Source: an uncultured Lachnospiraceae bacterium (GTDB lineage Bacteria; Bacillota; Clostridia; Lachnospirales; Lachnospiraceae). Taken from it: 64,000 bases of DNA. Under the pieces are notes generated by a model. It did no database searches, had not been told where the DNA came from, and saw nothing but the letters and a program-made list of their open reading frames with translations. The stretch lies in the NCBI GenBank assembly GCA_910577675.1, contig CAJTOR010000009.1, positions 1 to 64,000 on the forward strand, given 5' to 3'. A program made the translations under genes and the position numbers. Below are positions 43,124 to 50,361 of the stretch, in pieces (the first letter of the stretch is position 1; each line of letters begins with the position of its first letter).

Positions 43124-43343
43124 ACTCTTTTCCTCCTTTTTTCTTTACGGGTAACAAAACCCGCAGCGGCTGGTATTTACTGTCCCGCCGCTTTCCTGCC
43201 CGTGCCATTGTAACACGTTTTTGTGAAAACTTGCCGTGGAATATGTGAACATTCTGTGAACCGCAGGGAGCTTACTTGCTCTCTCCCTGCACGACCCGTA
43301 CTGCCTTAGCAGACGCTTCCCTGCATGAATCTCTGCATAAAAA

Positions 43344-43376
43344 GAGGACTGCCGCAGATTCCCCGCAGCAATCCTC
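43344..43376 (-). terminator. Intrinsic terminator of dapA-dapB
   Basis: On the minus strand a GAGGATTGCTGC/GCGGCAGTCCTC stem is followed by TTTTTA, seven bases after the dapB stop codon. The rest of 43124-43382 holds no gene; it must contain the promoter of the ABC operon but none stood out. Confidence 0.85.
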
Positions 43377-43382
43377 ACTTTC

Positions 43383-44147
43383 CTAAGCTCCGACCACACC
43401 CCTCATATCGTACATCCCCGCTTTTTTCCCTGCGAGGAATTTCACTGCCTGTACTGCGCCCGTGCCAAAAACCTCGCGCGAGTAGGCTGTGTGTTTCAGC
43501 TCGATCACCTCGTCGCGCCCTGCAAATATTATCTCGTGTTCCCCCACAATCGTGCCGCCGCGCACCGCCGAAATCCCGATTTCTTTCGGGTCGCGCGCCT
43601 GCCTTCGTCCGCTCCGATCATAAGTGTAATGGTACTGCCCGTCAAGTGCGGTATTGATGCGGTCTGCAAGCAGCAGTGCCGTGCCGGACGGCGCATCCAC
43701 CTTACGGTTATGGTGGCGCTCCACAATCTCAATATCAAAGTCCGCCTCCGCAAAAATCTTTGCCGCTGCTTCCGCCAGCTTTGCCAGCGTATTTATGCCG
43801 AGTGACATATTGGCAGAGCGGAGGATTGCAACCTCCCTCGATGCCTGTTCCACCTCGGCAAGCTGTTCCTCTGAAAATCCCGTTGTGCAGAGCACAATTG
43901 CCATCTTCCTCTCCCGGCAGACGCTAAGTAGCTCGGTCAGCCCCTTTGGCGAGGAACAATCAACCACAACATCCGCCGAAACCGTGCACTCTCCTAGGTG
44001 CTCAAACACCGGGTAGGAATTTCCCCCGTTTTTGCGCGGCATCAGGTCAATTCCCGCCACAACCTTTATTTCGCTGTCATTTTCCGCAATCTCCGAAATT
44101 ACCTGCCCGAGTTTCCCGTTGCAGCCGCGTATTATCAGATTTATCAT
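43383..44147 (-). CDS. dapB: 4-hydroxy-tetrahydrodipicolinate reductase
   Basis: DapB catalyses the second committed step of lysine and diaminopimelate synthesis, reducing the cyclic product of DapA with NAD(P)H. The nucleotide-binding start is INLIIRGCNGKLGQVIS, with GIDLMP for the NAD(P)H ribose loop. The catalytic His region is DIEIVERHHNRKVDAPSGTA (with the family motif E-x-HHxxKxDAPSGTA). The length of 254 residues is typical. The start at 44147 follows AGGAAGGAACC; an upstream start at 44225 lies close to dapA's end and is rejected. It lies 84 bp after dapA in one operon. Confidence 0.96.
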   Translation of the reverse strand: MINLIIRGCNGKLGQVISEIAENDSEIKVVAGIDLMPRKNGGNSYPVFEHLGECTVSADVVVDCSSPKGLTELLSVCRERKMAIVLCTTGFSEEQLAEVEQASREVAILRSANMSLGINTLAKLAEAAAKIFAEADFDIEIVERHHNRKVDAPSGTALLLADRINTALDGQYHYTYDRSGRRQARDPKEIGISAVRGGTIVGEHEIIFAGRDEVIELKHTAYSREVFGTGAVQAVKFLAGKKAGMYDMRGVVGA

Positions 44148-44231
44148 CCTGGTTCCTTCCTTTCTATCCTTAAAGCCCATTAATTCCATCTCTTTAGGTT
44201 TTTCCCTTTTGCCAGAAAATATCAATCTGCT

Positions 44232-45119
44232 TTATGCGATGAGCCCGACATTTTTCATCTCCGCATACAGTAACTGCGCATGGGCTTCCTCCATTTCGGT
44301 AAGCGGCGAACGAAGCGGTCCCACATTCATTCCCATCTTGTTCAATGCCGCCTTAACCGGTATCGGGTTGACTTCGGAAAATAAAGCCCTGATCAGCGGC
44401 AGATATTTTAGCTGGAGTTCAAGGCTGCCCTGTGTATCGCCCGCCAGGTACTTTGCGACAATATCATGTGTTTCGCGCGGCACTACATTGGAGAGTACCG
44501 ATATAACGCCCTTTCCGCCGAGCGAGAGCACCGGCACAATGGACTCGTCATTGCCCGAATAAATATCAAGCTTATCCCCGCACAACAGCACGGTCTGGGC
44601 TACCTGGCTGATATTTCCGGTCGCTTCTTTCATTGCCACAATATTATCCACATTTTTTGCAAGGTAAGCCGCAGTTTCCGGCTGGATATTACACCCAGTG
44701 CGAGATGGCACATTGTAGAGGATGATCGGCAGGTCTGCCGCCTTTGCAATCTCGGTAAAATGACGGATCAGCCCGTTCTGCGTTGCCTTATTATAGTACG
44801 GTGTCACAAGCAAAAGACCGTCCGCTCCGTCGTTTCTTGCCTGTTTGGATAGATAGACCGCCGTTTCCGTGCAGTTTGAACCCGTGCCTGCCACAACCGG
44901 CACGCGCTTATTTACATGCTGCACCGTATAGCGGATACACTCGATATGTTCTTCATGCGACAGCGTGGACGCTTCCCCCGTAGTCCCGCAGATAATGATA
45001 CTATCCGTACCGTTCTCGATCTGGAAATCAATCAGCTCCCCGAGCTTATCAAAATTGACCTCCCCGTTTTCCTTCATCGGTGTAACAATTGCAACACCAG
45101 CACCCTCAAAAATTGCCAT
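44232..45119 (-). CDS. dapA: 4-hydroxy-tetrahydrodipicolinate synthase
   Basis: DapA condenses pyruvate with aspartate semialdehyde to begin the diaminopimelate branch, which feeds peptidoglycan and lysine. The catalytic motifs are IICGTTGEASTLSHEEH (with the substrate-binding TTGE), the catalytic Tyr in VTPYYNKATQNG and the ILYNVPSRTG loop, and the Schiff-base Lys in IVAMKEATG. The length of 295 is standard. It lies downstream of a probable lysine riboswitch and a strong promoter. The pair with dapB is a typical clostridial lysine operon. The product also supplies dipicolinate in spores. Confidence 0.97.
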   Translation of the reverse strand: MAIFEGAGVAIVTPMKENGEVNFDKLGELIDFQIENGTDSIIICGTTGEASTLSHEEHIECIRYTVQHVNKRVPVVAGTGSNCTETAVYLSKQARNDGADGLLLVTPYYNKATQNGLIRHFTEIAKAADLPIILYNVPSRTGCNIQPETAAYLAKNVDNIVAMKEATGNISQVAQTVLLCGDKLDIYSGNDESIVPVLSLGGKGVISVLSNVVPRETHDIVAKYLAGDTQGSLELQLKYLPLIRALFSEVNPIPVKAALNKMGMNVGPLRSPLTEMEEAHAQLLYAEMKNVGLIA

Positions 45120-45332
45120 AATCCTACATCCTTTCTTTCCAATATTAACGAAGTAGAAACCACATCAAATCCCGTCAGCAAACTACCCGCATATTTCCAG
45201 CCCACAAGGCAAATATACTTCAAAGCCCCACATGCACAAAAAAAAGCCGACACGGATTGCCGACTGAAACACTGCCCACCAACTCGGATGTAGCATAACA
45301 AAACCCTGCGAAGCCGCAGCAGTTTCATTTTC

Positions 45333-45480
45333 CCAGTAGCTCTCCACCGCAGAGGAAACCAACCTGGCATCCTCCCCAATGACAGTGACCGGACTCTTCA
45401 TCCGCCCCCCAGCCTGCAAGGTTTCAGGAACCCTGCATCTTCGGCATCTCATCCTTTCTCCTGCATTCCTCTATGCCTGA
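45333..45480 (-). promoter_or_regulatory. Probable lysine riboswitch (L-box)
   Basis: On the minus strand, the conserved L-box blocks appear in order: TAGAGGAATGC, GATGCCGAAG, a hairpin (GCAGGGTT/AACCTTGC), GCTGGG, ACTGTCATTGG, a hairpin (GAGGA/TCCTC) and TGGAGAGCTACTGG, which closes P1. Its place before dapA fits. The first arm (P2) is much shorter than in the B. subtilis lysC element, so this is either a shortened form or an imperfect match. A T8 run lies about 90 nt downstream. Confidence 0.6.
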
Positions 45481-45538
45481 CATATCCCGCAGTTTACTCT
45501 TAATCGATGCGCCTCTACCTCTATGCATTTATGTTTCT

Positions 45539-45567
45539 ATCTTATCATTCCATGTCTGCCTTGTCAA
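45539..45567 (-). promoter_or_regulatory. Strong promoter of dapA-dapB
   Basis: TTGACA (45562-45567), 17 bp and TAAGAT (45539-45544) on the minus strand. The start of transcription would fall about 50 bp before the first L-box block, as expected for a riboswitch leader. Confidence 0.8.
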
Positions 45568-45616
45568 CTACTTTTTTTAATATCCACTCTCTATGTGGAT
45601 TTGCATACGCCTGGGA

Positions 45617-45641
45617 GAATGAACTCCCCATGGTTCATTCC
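45617..45641. repeat. GAATGAAC hairpin
   Basis: GAATGAAC-TCCCCAT-GGTTCATTC is a short inverted repeat downstream of the ssb gene. A near relative (GAATGAACC, TGTA loop) occurs at 48789-48825, so it may belong to a dispersed repeat. A smaller stem, ATCCAC/GTGGAT, lies next to it. Confidence 0.6.
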
Positions 45642-45693
45642 CCCATAAGAAAAGGCTCCCTCACAAAATCCCTTTCTCCTCTCATTGCCCTCT

Positions 45694-46356
45694 TCACATT
45701 TCTTTCGTCGAAGCAACCGGCGTTTCGTCCTTCTCAATCAGATCGAGCTTGCTGACACTTACCTCGTAAGCCACACGCTTCTCAAACTCCGTATCGCTGA
45801 GCTTCTTCTGGTACTCCCTGCTCTGGATACGCCCCCATACCTGAAGGTGTGCCCCCACCTCGAAATTATCCGCAAATCTCGCATTGCGCCCCCAGCAGAT
45901 GCATGGGATATAATCCGATTTTCCGTAAGGACGGTTTACCGCAAGCAGGATGTCCGCAATTTCCCTGCCAAGCGGTGTCTTGCGGTATACCGGAGGCTTG
46001 CAAACAAAGCCGTCCAGATATATGTAGTTCGGCTTATGCTCTCCCTCCGCATGCTCCATCACCTTCACTTCCCTCGCAAATACCGAGAGAACAAGGCGAT
46101 TCTTGTTGTCTTCGTGGCGGTTGTAGGAGCGGAACTGCCCATTGATTTCCACAAATTTTCCCTTGCAGGACTCCTTCACATTGATCAGACGCTCCGAAAC
46201 CATAACCGGGATGACATCATAAGTGTCACTGAGGCGGTTTACGGATATTTCCATCAAGTAGAACCCTTCCCCGAATACATCGTGGCTGTAAGTAAATTCG
46301 CTTACAACTTCCCCTGCCACTGTTACCTGATTGTTGTCAAATACTTTATCTGTCAT
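45694..46356 (-). CDS. ssb: Single-stranded DNA-binding protein with two OB-like domains
   Basis: The 220-residue protein has two domains. The second (about 105-200) matches bacterial SSB OB-fold sequence: YIYLDGFVCKPPVYRKTPLG, DILLAVNRPYGKSDYIPCIC and FEVGAHLQVWGRIQSRE. The first (about 8-100), VTVAGEVVSEFTYSH, FYLMEISVNRLSDTYDVIPV and KFVEINGQFRSYNRHE, looks like a second OB domain. The usual acidic SSB tail (DDDIPF) is absent; the protein ends in KDETPVASTKEM. It may thus be an accessory SSB in place of, or beside, the replicative one. The start follows GAAAGAGAGG. A promoter at 46549-46578 would give a long leader of about 185 nt. Confidence 0.75.
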   Translation of the reverse strand: MTDKVFDNNQVTVAGEVVSEFTYSHDVFGEGFYLMEISVNRLSDTYDVIPVMVSERLINVKESCKGKFVEINGQFRSYNRHEDNKNRLVLSVFAREVKVMEHAEGEHKPNYIYLDGFVCKPPVYRKTPLGREIADILLAVNRPYGKSDYIPCICWGRNARFADNFEVGAHLQVWGRIQSREYQKKLSDTEFEKRVAYEVSVSKLDLIEKDETPVASTKEM

Positions 46357-46903
46357 ATTTAACCTCTCTTTCCTTTGGTTCGTTAGAATTTCCTCGTAAA
46401 CAAAGTATTCTCACGGGTACTATTATATGTGGAAATAATTGGAATTTCAAGTCCTTTCCATCGTAATTTTCTCCCATAGTAATACACTGTCTGGCATTTT
46501 TCGTTCCGACTCCCCATGAATCGACGTAATCTATTATAAACTGATGCCATTATACACCATTCGCGTGTGAAAACGCAATGCTTTTTCAACTTTTTTAGTC
46601 CTTTTTCATCATTCTTTTATTTTTTGTTCTTTTTCAGGATACGAATTACTTAATTTTTGCTTTTATTTGTAAATATATTCCATTTTCATCTTCTTCATTC
46701 TATAAATTATATTTTATTTCCATATATTCCTAACTATTTATAATATCATTTTGTCCATTTTCTCATGCTTTCGACGTACAATTTCAGAAAAACTAAACAA
46801 AATTTTTTACCTTACCGAAAAAAACTTGTAAAATCGTTATAATATGGTAATATGTATGTTGTGATTTATAGGGTTATTATATAAGGAAGAAACGAGGGAA
46901 CTT
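46357..46903. promoter_or_regulatory. Divergent region between ssb and typA
   Basis: A gene-free, AT-rich region of 547 bp. The ssb promoter (TTGCGT, 18 bp, TATAAT; 46549-46578 on the minus strand) and the typA -10 (TATAAT at 46838-46843, no good -35) were found. The remaining 46580-46820 is very AT-rich with no other signal. Confidence 0.6.
46549..46578 (-). promoter_or_regulatory. Putative ssb promoter
   Basis: TTGCGT (46573-46578), 18 bp, TATAAT (46549-46554) on the minus strand. Confidence 0.5.
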
Positions 46904-48730
46904 ATGAAAATCAAACGTGAAGATATCCGCAACATTGCAATTATTGCCCATGTTGACCATGGCAAGACAACTCTGGTCGATGAACTGCTAAAGCAAAGCG
47001 GCGTGTTCCGCACAAACCAGGTGGTTGAAGAACGGGTTATGGATTCCGGCGACATTGAGCGAGAGCGCGGCATCACCATCCTTGCCAAGAACACAGCCAT
47101 CAACTATAACGGTGTTAAAATCAATATTATCGATACGCCCGGACACGCAGATTTTGGCGGCGAGGTGGAGCGCGTCCTGAAAATGGTAAACGGGGTTGTC
47201 CTTGTGGTCGATGCATTTGAGGGCGCTATGCCCCAGACAAAGTTTGTATTGAAAAAGGCTCTTGAATTGGAGCTGCCGGTTATCGTATGTATCAACAAGA
47301 TAGACCGCCCGGAGGCAAGACCCAGGGAAGTGATCGACGAAGTGCTGGAACTTTTTATCGAACTGGACGCAAACGACGAGCAGCTTGACTGCCCTTTTGT
47401 CTTCGCCTCAGCAAAAACTGGTGTTGCCATCCTTGAACTGGAGGATAAACCGGAGAGCATGAAACCCCTGTTTGAAACCATCCTCGATTACATCCCGGCA
47501 CCGGAAGGCGACCCGGAGGAAGGAACCCAGATTCTAATCAGCACAATCGATTACAATGAATATGTTGGGCGCATTGGTATCGGCAAGGTCGATAACGGCA
47601 AAGTAAAAGTCAACCAGGACGTGGTTATCGTAAACCACCACGACCCGGACAAGAGCAAGCGCGTTAAAATCAGCAAATTGTATGAGTTTGAAGGTTTAAA
47701 GAAAGTGGAAGTGGCAGAGGCTGGCATCGGTGCCATTGTCGCAATCTCCGGTATTCCGGATATCCATATCGGCGACACGATCTGCTCCGTTGAACATCCT
47801 GCCCCAATCCCGTTCCAGAAAATATCCGAGCCTACAATCGCAATGAATTTTATTGTGAATGACAGTCCTCTTGCAGGTCAGGAGGGTAAATTTGTCACTT
47901 CCCGCCACCTGCGCGACCGTCTTTTCCGCGAATTGAATACGGACGTTTCCCTGCGCGTGGAAGAAACGGATACAACGGAAGCTTTCAAGGTTTCAGGGCG
48001 CGGTGAACTGCACCTGTCAGTCCTGATTGAAAATATGCGCCGCGAGGGCTACGAATTTGCAGTCAGCAAGGCGGAAGTTCTCTACCGCACGGATGAGGAT
48101 GGCAAAAAGACCGAGCCGATGGAGCGCGCTTTTGTCGATGTACCGGAGGAATTTTCCGGCACAGTCATCCAGAAACTCTCCGAGCGCAAAGGTGAACTCC
48201 TCGGCATGTCCACTGCAAACGGCGGCTACACACGCCTTGAATTTCTGATTCCCGCCAGAGGTTTGATCGGATACCGCGGCGAGTTTTTAACGGACACGAA
48301 GGGCAACGGTATCTTAAATACCTCCTTTGAGGGTTACAACCCATACAAGGGCGATATCCAGTACAGAAAAACCGGCAGCCTGATTGCCTTTGAATCCGGT
48401 GAAGCCATTACTTACGGACTTTTTAACGCGCAGGAGCGAGGCACACTCTTTATTTCCCCCGGCGAGAAAGTATATGCTGGTATGGTGATTGGCCAGAACG
48501 GAAAGACGGAGGATGTCGAGGTGAATGTCTGCAAGAAAAAACAGTTGACCAACACGCGCTCCTCCAGTGCCGATGAAGCGCTCCGTCTCGTCCCGCCAAG
48601 AGTGTTAAGCCTTGAGCAGGCTCTCGAATTTATTGATACGGACGAACTTTTGGAGGTCACACCAAAATCCCTGCGCATCCGCAAAAAAATTCTTGATCCG
48701 CTGATGAGAAAGAGAGCACAAAGAAAATAA
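46904..48730 (+). CDS. typA: Ribosome-associated GTPase BipA/TypA
   Basis: TypA is a translational GTPase that binds the 70S ribosome and affects ribosome assembly and growth under stress. The G domain motifs are AHVDHGKTTLVDELL (G1), ERERGITI (G2), DTPGHADF (G3) and CINKIDRPEA (G4). The later domains show the EF-G-like V and the typical C-terminal ending VTPKSLRIRKKILDPLMRKR. The length of 608 residues is normal. The start at 46904 follows AAGGAAGAAACGAGGG. It stands alone on the plus strand, divergent from ssb, and ends before hairpins at 48731-48825. Confidence 0.97.
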   Translation: MKIKREDIRNIAIIAHVDHGKTTLVDELLKQSGVFRTNQVVEERVMDSGDIERERGITILAKNTAINYNGVKINIIDTPGHADFGGEVERVLKMVNGVVLVVDAFEGAMPQTKFVLKKALELELPVIVCINKIDRPEARPREVIDEVLELFIELDANDEQLDCPFVFASAKTGVAILELEDKPESMKPLFETILDYIPAPEGDPEEGTQILISTIDYNEYVGRIGIGKVDNGKVKVNQDVVIVNHHDPDKSKRVKISKLYEFEGLKKVEVAEAGIGAIVAISGIPDIHIGDTICSVEHPAPIPFQKISEPTIAMNFIVNDSPLAGQEGKFVTSRHLRDRLFRELNTDVSLRVEETDTTEAFKVSGRGELHLSVLIENMRREGYEFAVSKAEVLYRTDEDGKKTEPMERAFVDVPEEFSGTVIQKLSERKGELLGMSTANGGYTRLEFLIPARGLIGYRGEFLTDTKGNGILNTSFEGYNPYKGDIQYRKTGSLIAFESGEAITYGLFNAQERGTLFISPGEKVYAGMVIGQNGKTEDVEVNVCKKKQLTNTRSSSADEALRLVPPRVLSLEQALEFIDTDELLEVTPKSLRIRKKILDPLMRKRAQRK

Positions 48731-48783
48731 TGTGAAAGGGGCGTGGGGTTGGTTAAGGGGGGTGGGGAGCGACCCCTTTCACA
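48731..48783. repeat. GTGAAAGGGG inverted repeat after typA
   Basis: TGTGAAAGGGG (48731-48741) and CCCCTTTCACA (48773-48783) form an 11-bp stem just after the typA stop codon. The 31-base loop is G-rich. The same 10-mer recurs at 56943-57002, so it looks like a local repeat family as well as a possible terminator stem. Confidence 0.65.
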
Positions 48784-48788
48784 TGGAA

Positions 48789-48825
48789 GAACGAGAATGA
48801 ACCCTGTAGGGGTTCATTCTCGTTC
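48789..48825. terminator. Long perfect hairpin after typA
   Basis: GAACGAGAATGAACCC, TGTA and GGGGTTCATTCTCGTTC form a perfect 16-bp stem. There is no proper T-run, so terminator function is inferred from place and stability. Confidence 0.6.
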
Positions 48826-48829
48826 TTCT

Positions 48830-49020
48830 GGGCGGGAGCAATGACTGTTTTGGCTCCGCGGTTGGGTTTGGCTTGCTCGGTGCTTTACTTTTGGGCTTGG
48901 GAGTTTGCTTTGGGGGGCTTTGTGGCTCGTTTGCCTTGGTGGGTGCTTTTTTTTGGGGGCTTGATACACAGCTTTGTGGGTTGGGGAAATTTGTGCTGTA
49001 GGTGAGGAGTGTTTGAAAAG
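48830..49020. other. GT-rich stretch without a gene
   Basis: About 190 bp with marked strand bias: the plus strand is full of G and T (GGGCTTGGGAGTTTGC, TTTTTTTTGGGGGC) and nearly free of A. No coding pattern was found. A minus-strand frame here reads a Lys/Pro/Gln-rich low-complexity protein that continues across the tRNA and is judged spurious. Confidence 0.5.
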
Positions 49021-49026
49021 AAATGA

Positions 49027-49058
49027 AAAAGCCCGGAGTTTTAAAACTCCGGGCTTTT
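49027..49058 (-). terminator. Terminator of tRNA-Trp
   Basis: A perfect palindromic stem AAAAGCCCGGAGTTTT/AAAACTCCGGGCTTTT followed on the minus strand by more T, five bases beyond the tRNA 3' end. Confidence 0.9.
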
Positions 49059-49062
49059 GGTA

Positions 49063-49133
49063 CAGGGGTAGAAGGATTCGAACCCTCATTAACGGTTTTG
49101 GAGACCGGCATCCTACCCTTGGAAGATACCCCT
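49063..49133 (-). tRNA. trnW: tRNA-Trp (CCA anticodon)
   Basis: The minus strand folds into a cloverleaf of 71 nt. The acceptor stem is AGGGGTA/TACCCCT, the anticodon loop is CTCCAAA (anticodon CCA) on a CGGT/ACCG stem, and the T-arm is GAGGG-TTCGAAT-CCTTC. The discriminator is G, as in bacterial tRNA-Trp. No CCA end is encoded. It stands alone. Confidence 0.93.
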
Positions 49134-49204
49134 ATGCATTTCTAAATGCTTATTCAGTATACTGCAATTTATTGGAATTGTCAAGATTTTTTTTGTTTTT
49201 TCTT

Positions 49205-49243
49205 AAAAAAACAAAAACGGCAGGAAGGTATGCCTCCCCGCCG
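49205..49243 (-). terminator. Terminator of the HPr-like gene
   Basis: On the minus strand, CGGCGGGGAGG, a CATA loop and CCTTCCTGCCG are followed by TTTTTGTTTTTTT. Confidence 0.9.
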
Positions 49244-49272
49244 CGTTTTACCTGCCTCTTAAAGTATGCCAA

Positions 49273-49494
49273 CTAGCAGGCAAATTTCTGGCAGAGCTGA
49301 TGGAACTGCGGGTTCTCACCGTGCATTGCTACCAGTACCGGAAGCGATGCAAGGCTTAATACGCCGAGAAATGATTTCGCATCCACAATCACTTTATTAT
49401 AAGTTACGTCGATGTCAAAATCACACTTTGTCGCCGCAGCAACAAACTCTTTCACATCATCCACACGATTGAATTTCACCAGATTCTTTTCCAT
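49273..49494 (-). CDS. HPr-like protein lacking the phosphorylated His
   Basis: A 73-residue protein with an HPr-like pattern: a start of MEKNLVKFNRVDDVKEFVAA, IDVTYNKVIVDAKSFLGVLS and LASLPVLVAMHGE. The KSFLGVLSL segment corresponds to KSIMGVMSL of HPr, with the regulatory Ser46 in place. The phosphocarrier active site GxHARPA is missing (NRVDDVKEF stands there), so it cannot act as a PTS phosphocarrier. It resembles Crh-type regulators, although Crh keeps more of the HPr core. The start at 49494 follows GAGGTGAGAATT; a GTG nine bases earlier is in frame. It has its own terminator. Partner proteins are unknown. Confidence 0.75.
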   Translation of the reverse strand: MEKNLVKFNRVDDVKEFVAAATKCDFDIDVTYNKVIVDAKSFLGVLSLASLPVLVAMHGENPQFHQLCQKFAC

Positions 49495-49761
49495 AATTCT
49501 CACCTCAACTTTCTGGAAGTATGATATTTATACCACGTTTTCCATTCTACGTCAACAGTGAGTTTTTTGTTCCATTTATGGGTTATAGCACCTGAAAATT
49601 TGTTGGATTTGCAAAATCACCCGGGTGCTCCCATAGATAATTTAGCAAATATGCCCAATATGTAACAACACTCCCGGGCAGTGTACTCTGCGTTTTTTCC
49701 CTGATAGGCAAAATACGAAAAATATTTTCGTGAATTTTCGCAAAAGGCAGCCTTTTTAAAG

Positions 49762-50331
49762 TTAATCTTTCAGATGATGGATAAGATCATAGGTGGTCGG
49801 CATATAAAGCTCCGGTATTTCTGTCCACTCACCACCGAACATTCTCTGTGCAAAAATATGGCAGACTTTATCAAAAACGGACTTCGTGTACTTTATCATC
49901 ATAAGGGCGGCGATATGGTCAAATGTCACAGGTGGGATGGCATATCCCCAGGTACTCCTGTCATTTGGCAAAAAGCGCAGCTCACTCACGCAGAATGGCG
50001 TGATTTCATATTCCCGATCCTTTGACTCATCCCTGCAAAAAATATGCAGATACTGTGTCTGCCCGTCAACCTGGCACTCAAGCACACACCTTTCCTGCTC
50101 CTTGGCATTTTTCATCCCATCAACCAGCAGCAGCGGCTGCCCCTCGCCGCCCGGCATCTGAGGTACGTTCGTGCTGTATTTAAATTCACGCTTCTGGTCA
50201 GTCTGTAAAAGGTTAATCAGCCGGTCAATACTTGACTGGTCCATCACCTCCTCGCCAACCTTACTTTTCTGCAAAAAGTTCAGCAAGGTATCGATTTCCG
50301 TCTGTGAAAGTAAAGCCATGTTCTGATTCAT
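49762..50331 (-). CDS. Unknown protein with a FliM-like N-terminal peptide
   Basis: I do not recognise the family. The N-terminal MALLSQTEIDTLLNFLQKS resembles the CheY-binding peptide of FliM/FliN (LSQxEIDALL), but the rest does not match flagellar switch proteins. The remaining 165 residues have a mixed alpha/beta look: EEVMDQSSIDRLINLLQTD, PLLLVDGMKNAKEQERCVLE, RDREYEITPFCVSELRFLP and WTEIPELYMPTTYDLIHHL. There is no membrane helix or signal peptide. It could be a small cytoplasmic regulator. It lies 30 bp downstream of the carboxypeptidase gene on the same strand. No flagellar or chemotaxis gene is in the window. Confidence 0.55.
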   Translation of the reverse strand: MNQNMALLSQTEIDTLLNFLQKSKVGEEVMDQSSIDRLINLLQTDQKREFKYSTNVPQMPGGEGQPLLLVDGMKNAKEQERCVLECQVDGQTQYLHIFCRDESKDREYEITPFCVSELRFLPNDRSTWGYAIPPVTFDHIAALMMIKYTKSVFDKVCHIFAQRMFGGEWTEIPELYMPTTYDLIHHLKD

Positions 50332-50361
50332 AATCTATTACCATCCTTTCCTTATATGCAA

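Larger units (their letters stand above)
45120..45693. promoter_or_regulatory. Regulatory region of dapA
   Basis: A gene-free region of 574 bp. From right to left it contains the hairpins after ssb, the promoter (45539-45567), the riboswitch-like leader (45333-45480) and a T-run ending a possible terminator (A8 on the plus strand at 45238-45245). The last 115 bp before dapA show no clear signal except the Shine-Dalgarno AAAGGATG. Confidence 0.75.

Noticed and set aside
45183..45452. Minus-strand frame of 89 codons in the dapA leader
   Set aside because: It covers the riboswitch-like blocks, and its residues (Cys/Arg/Trp-rich) look like a translated RNA, not a protein.
45120..45540. T-box leader for dapA
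   Set aside because: No GGGTGGNACCGCG-type T-box motif or specifier loop was found; the L-box blocks explain the leader better.
46383..46589. Minus-strand frame of 68 codons upstream of ssb
   Set aside because: It begins upstream of the predicted ssb promoter, has no good Shine-Dalgarno and no recognisable pattern.
48814..49089. Minus-strand frame of 91 codons between typA and tRNA-Trp
   Set aside because: Lys/Pro/Gln low complexity derived from the GT-rich spacer and running into the tRNA gene.
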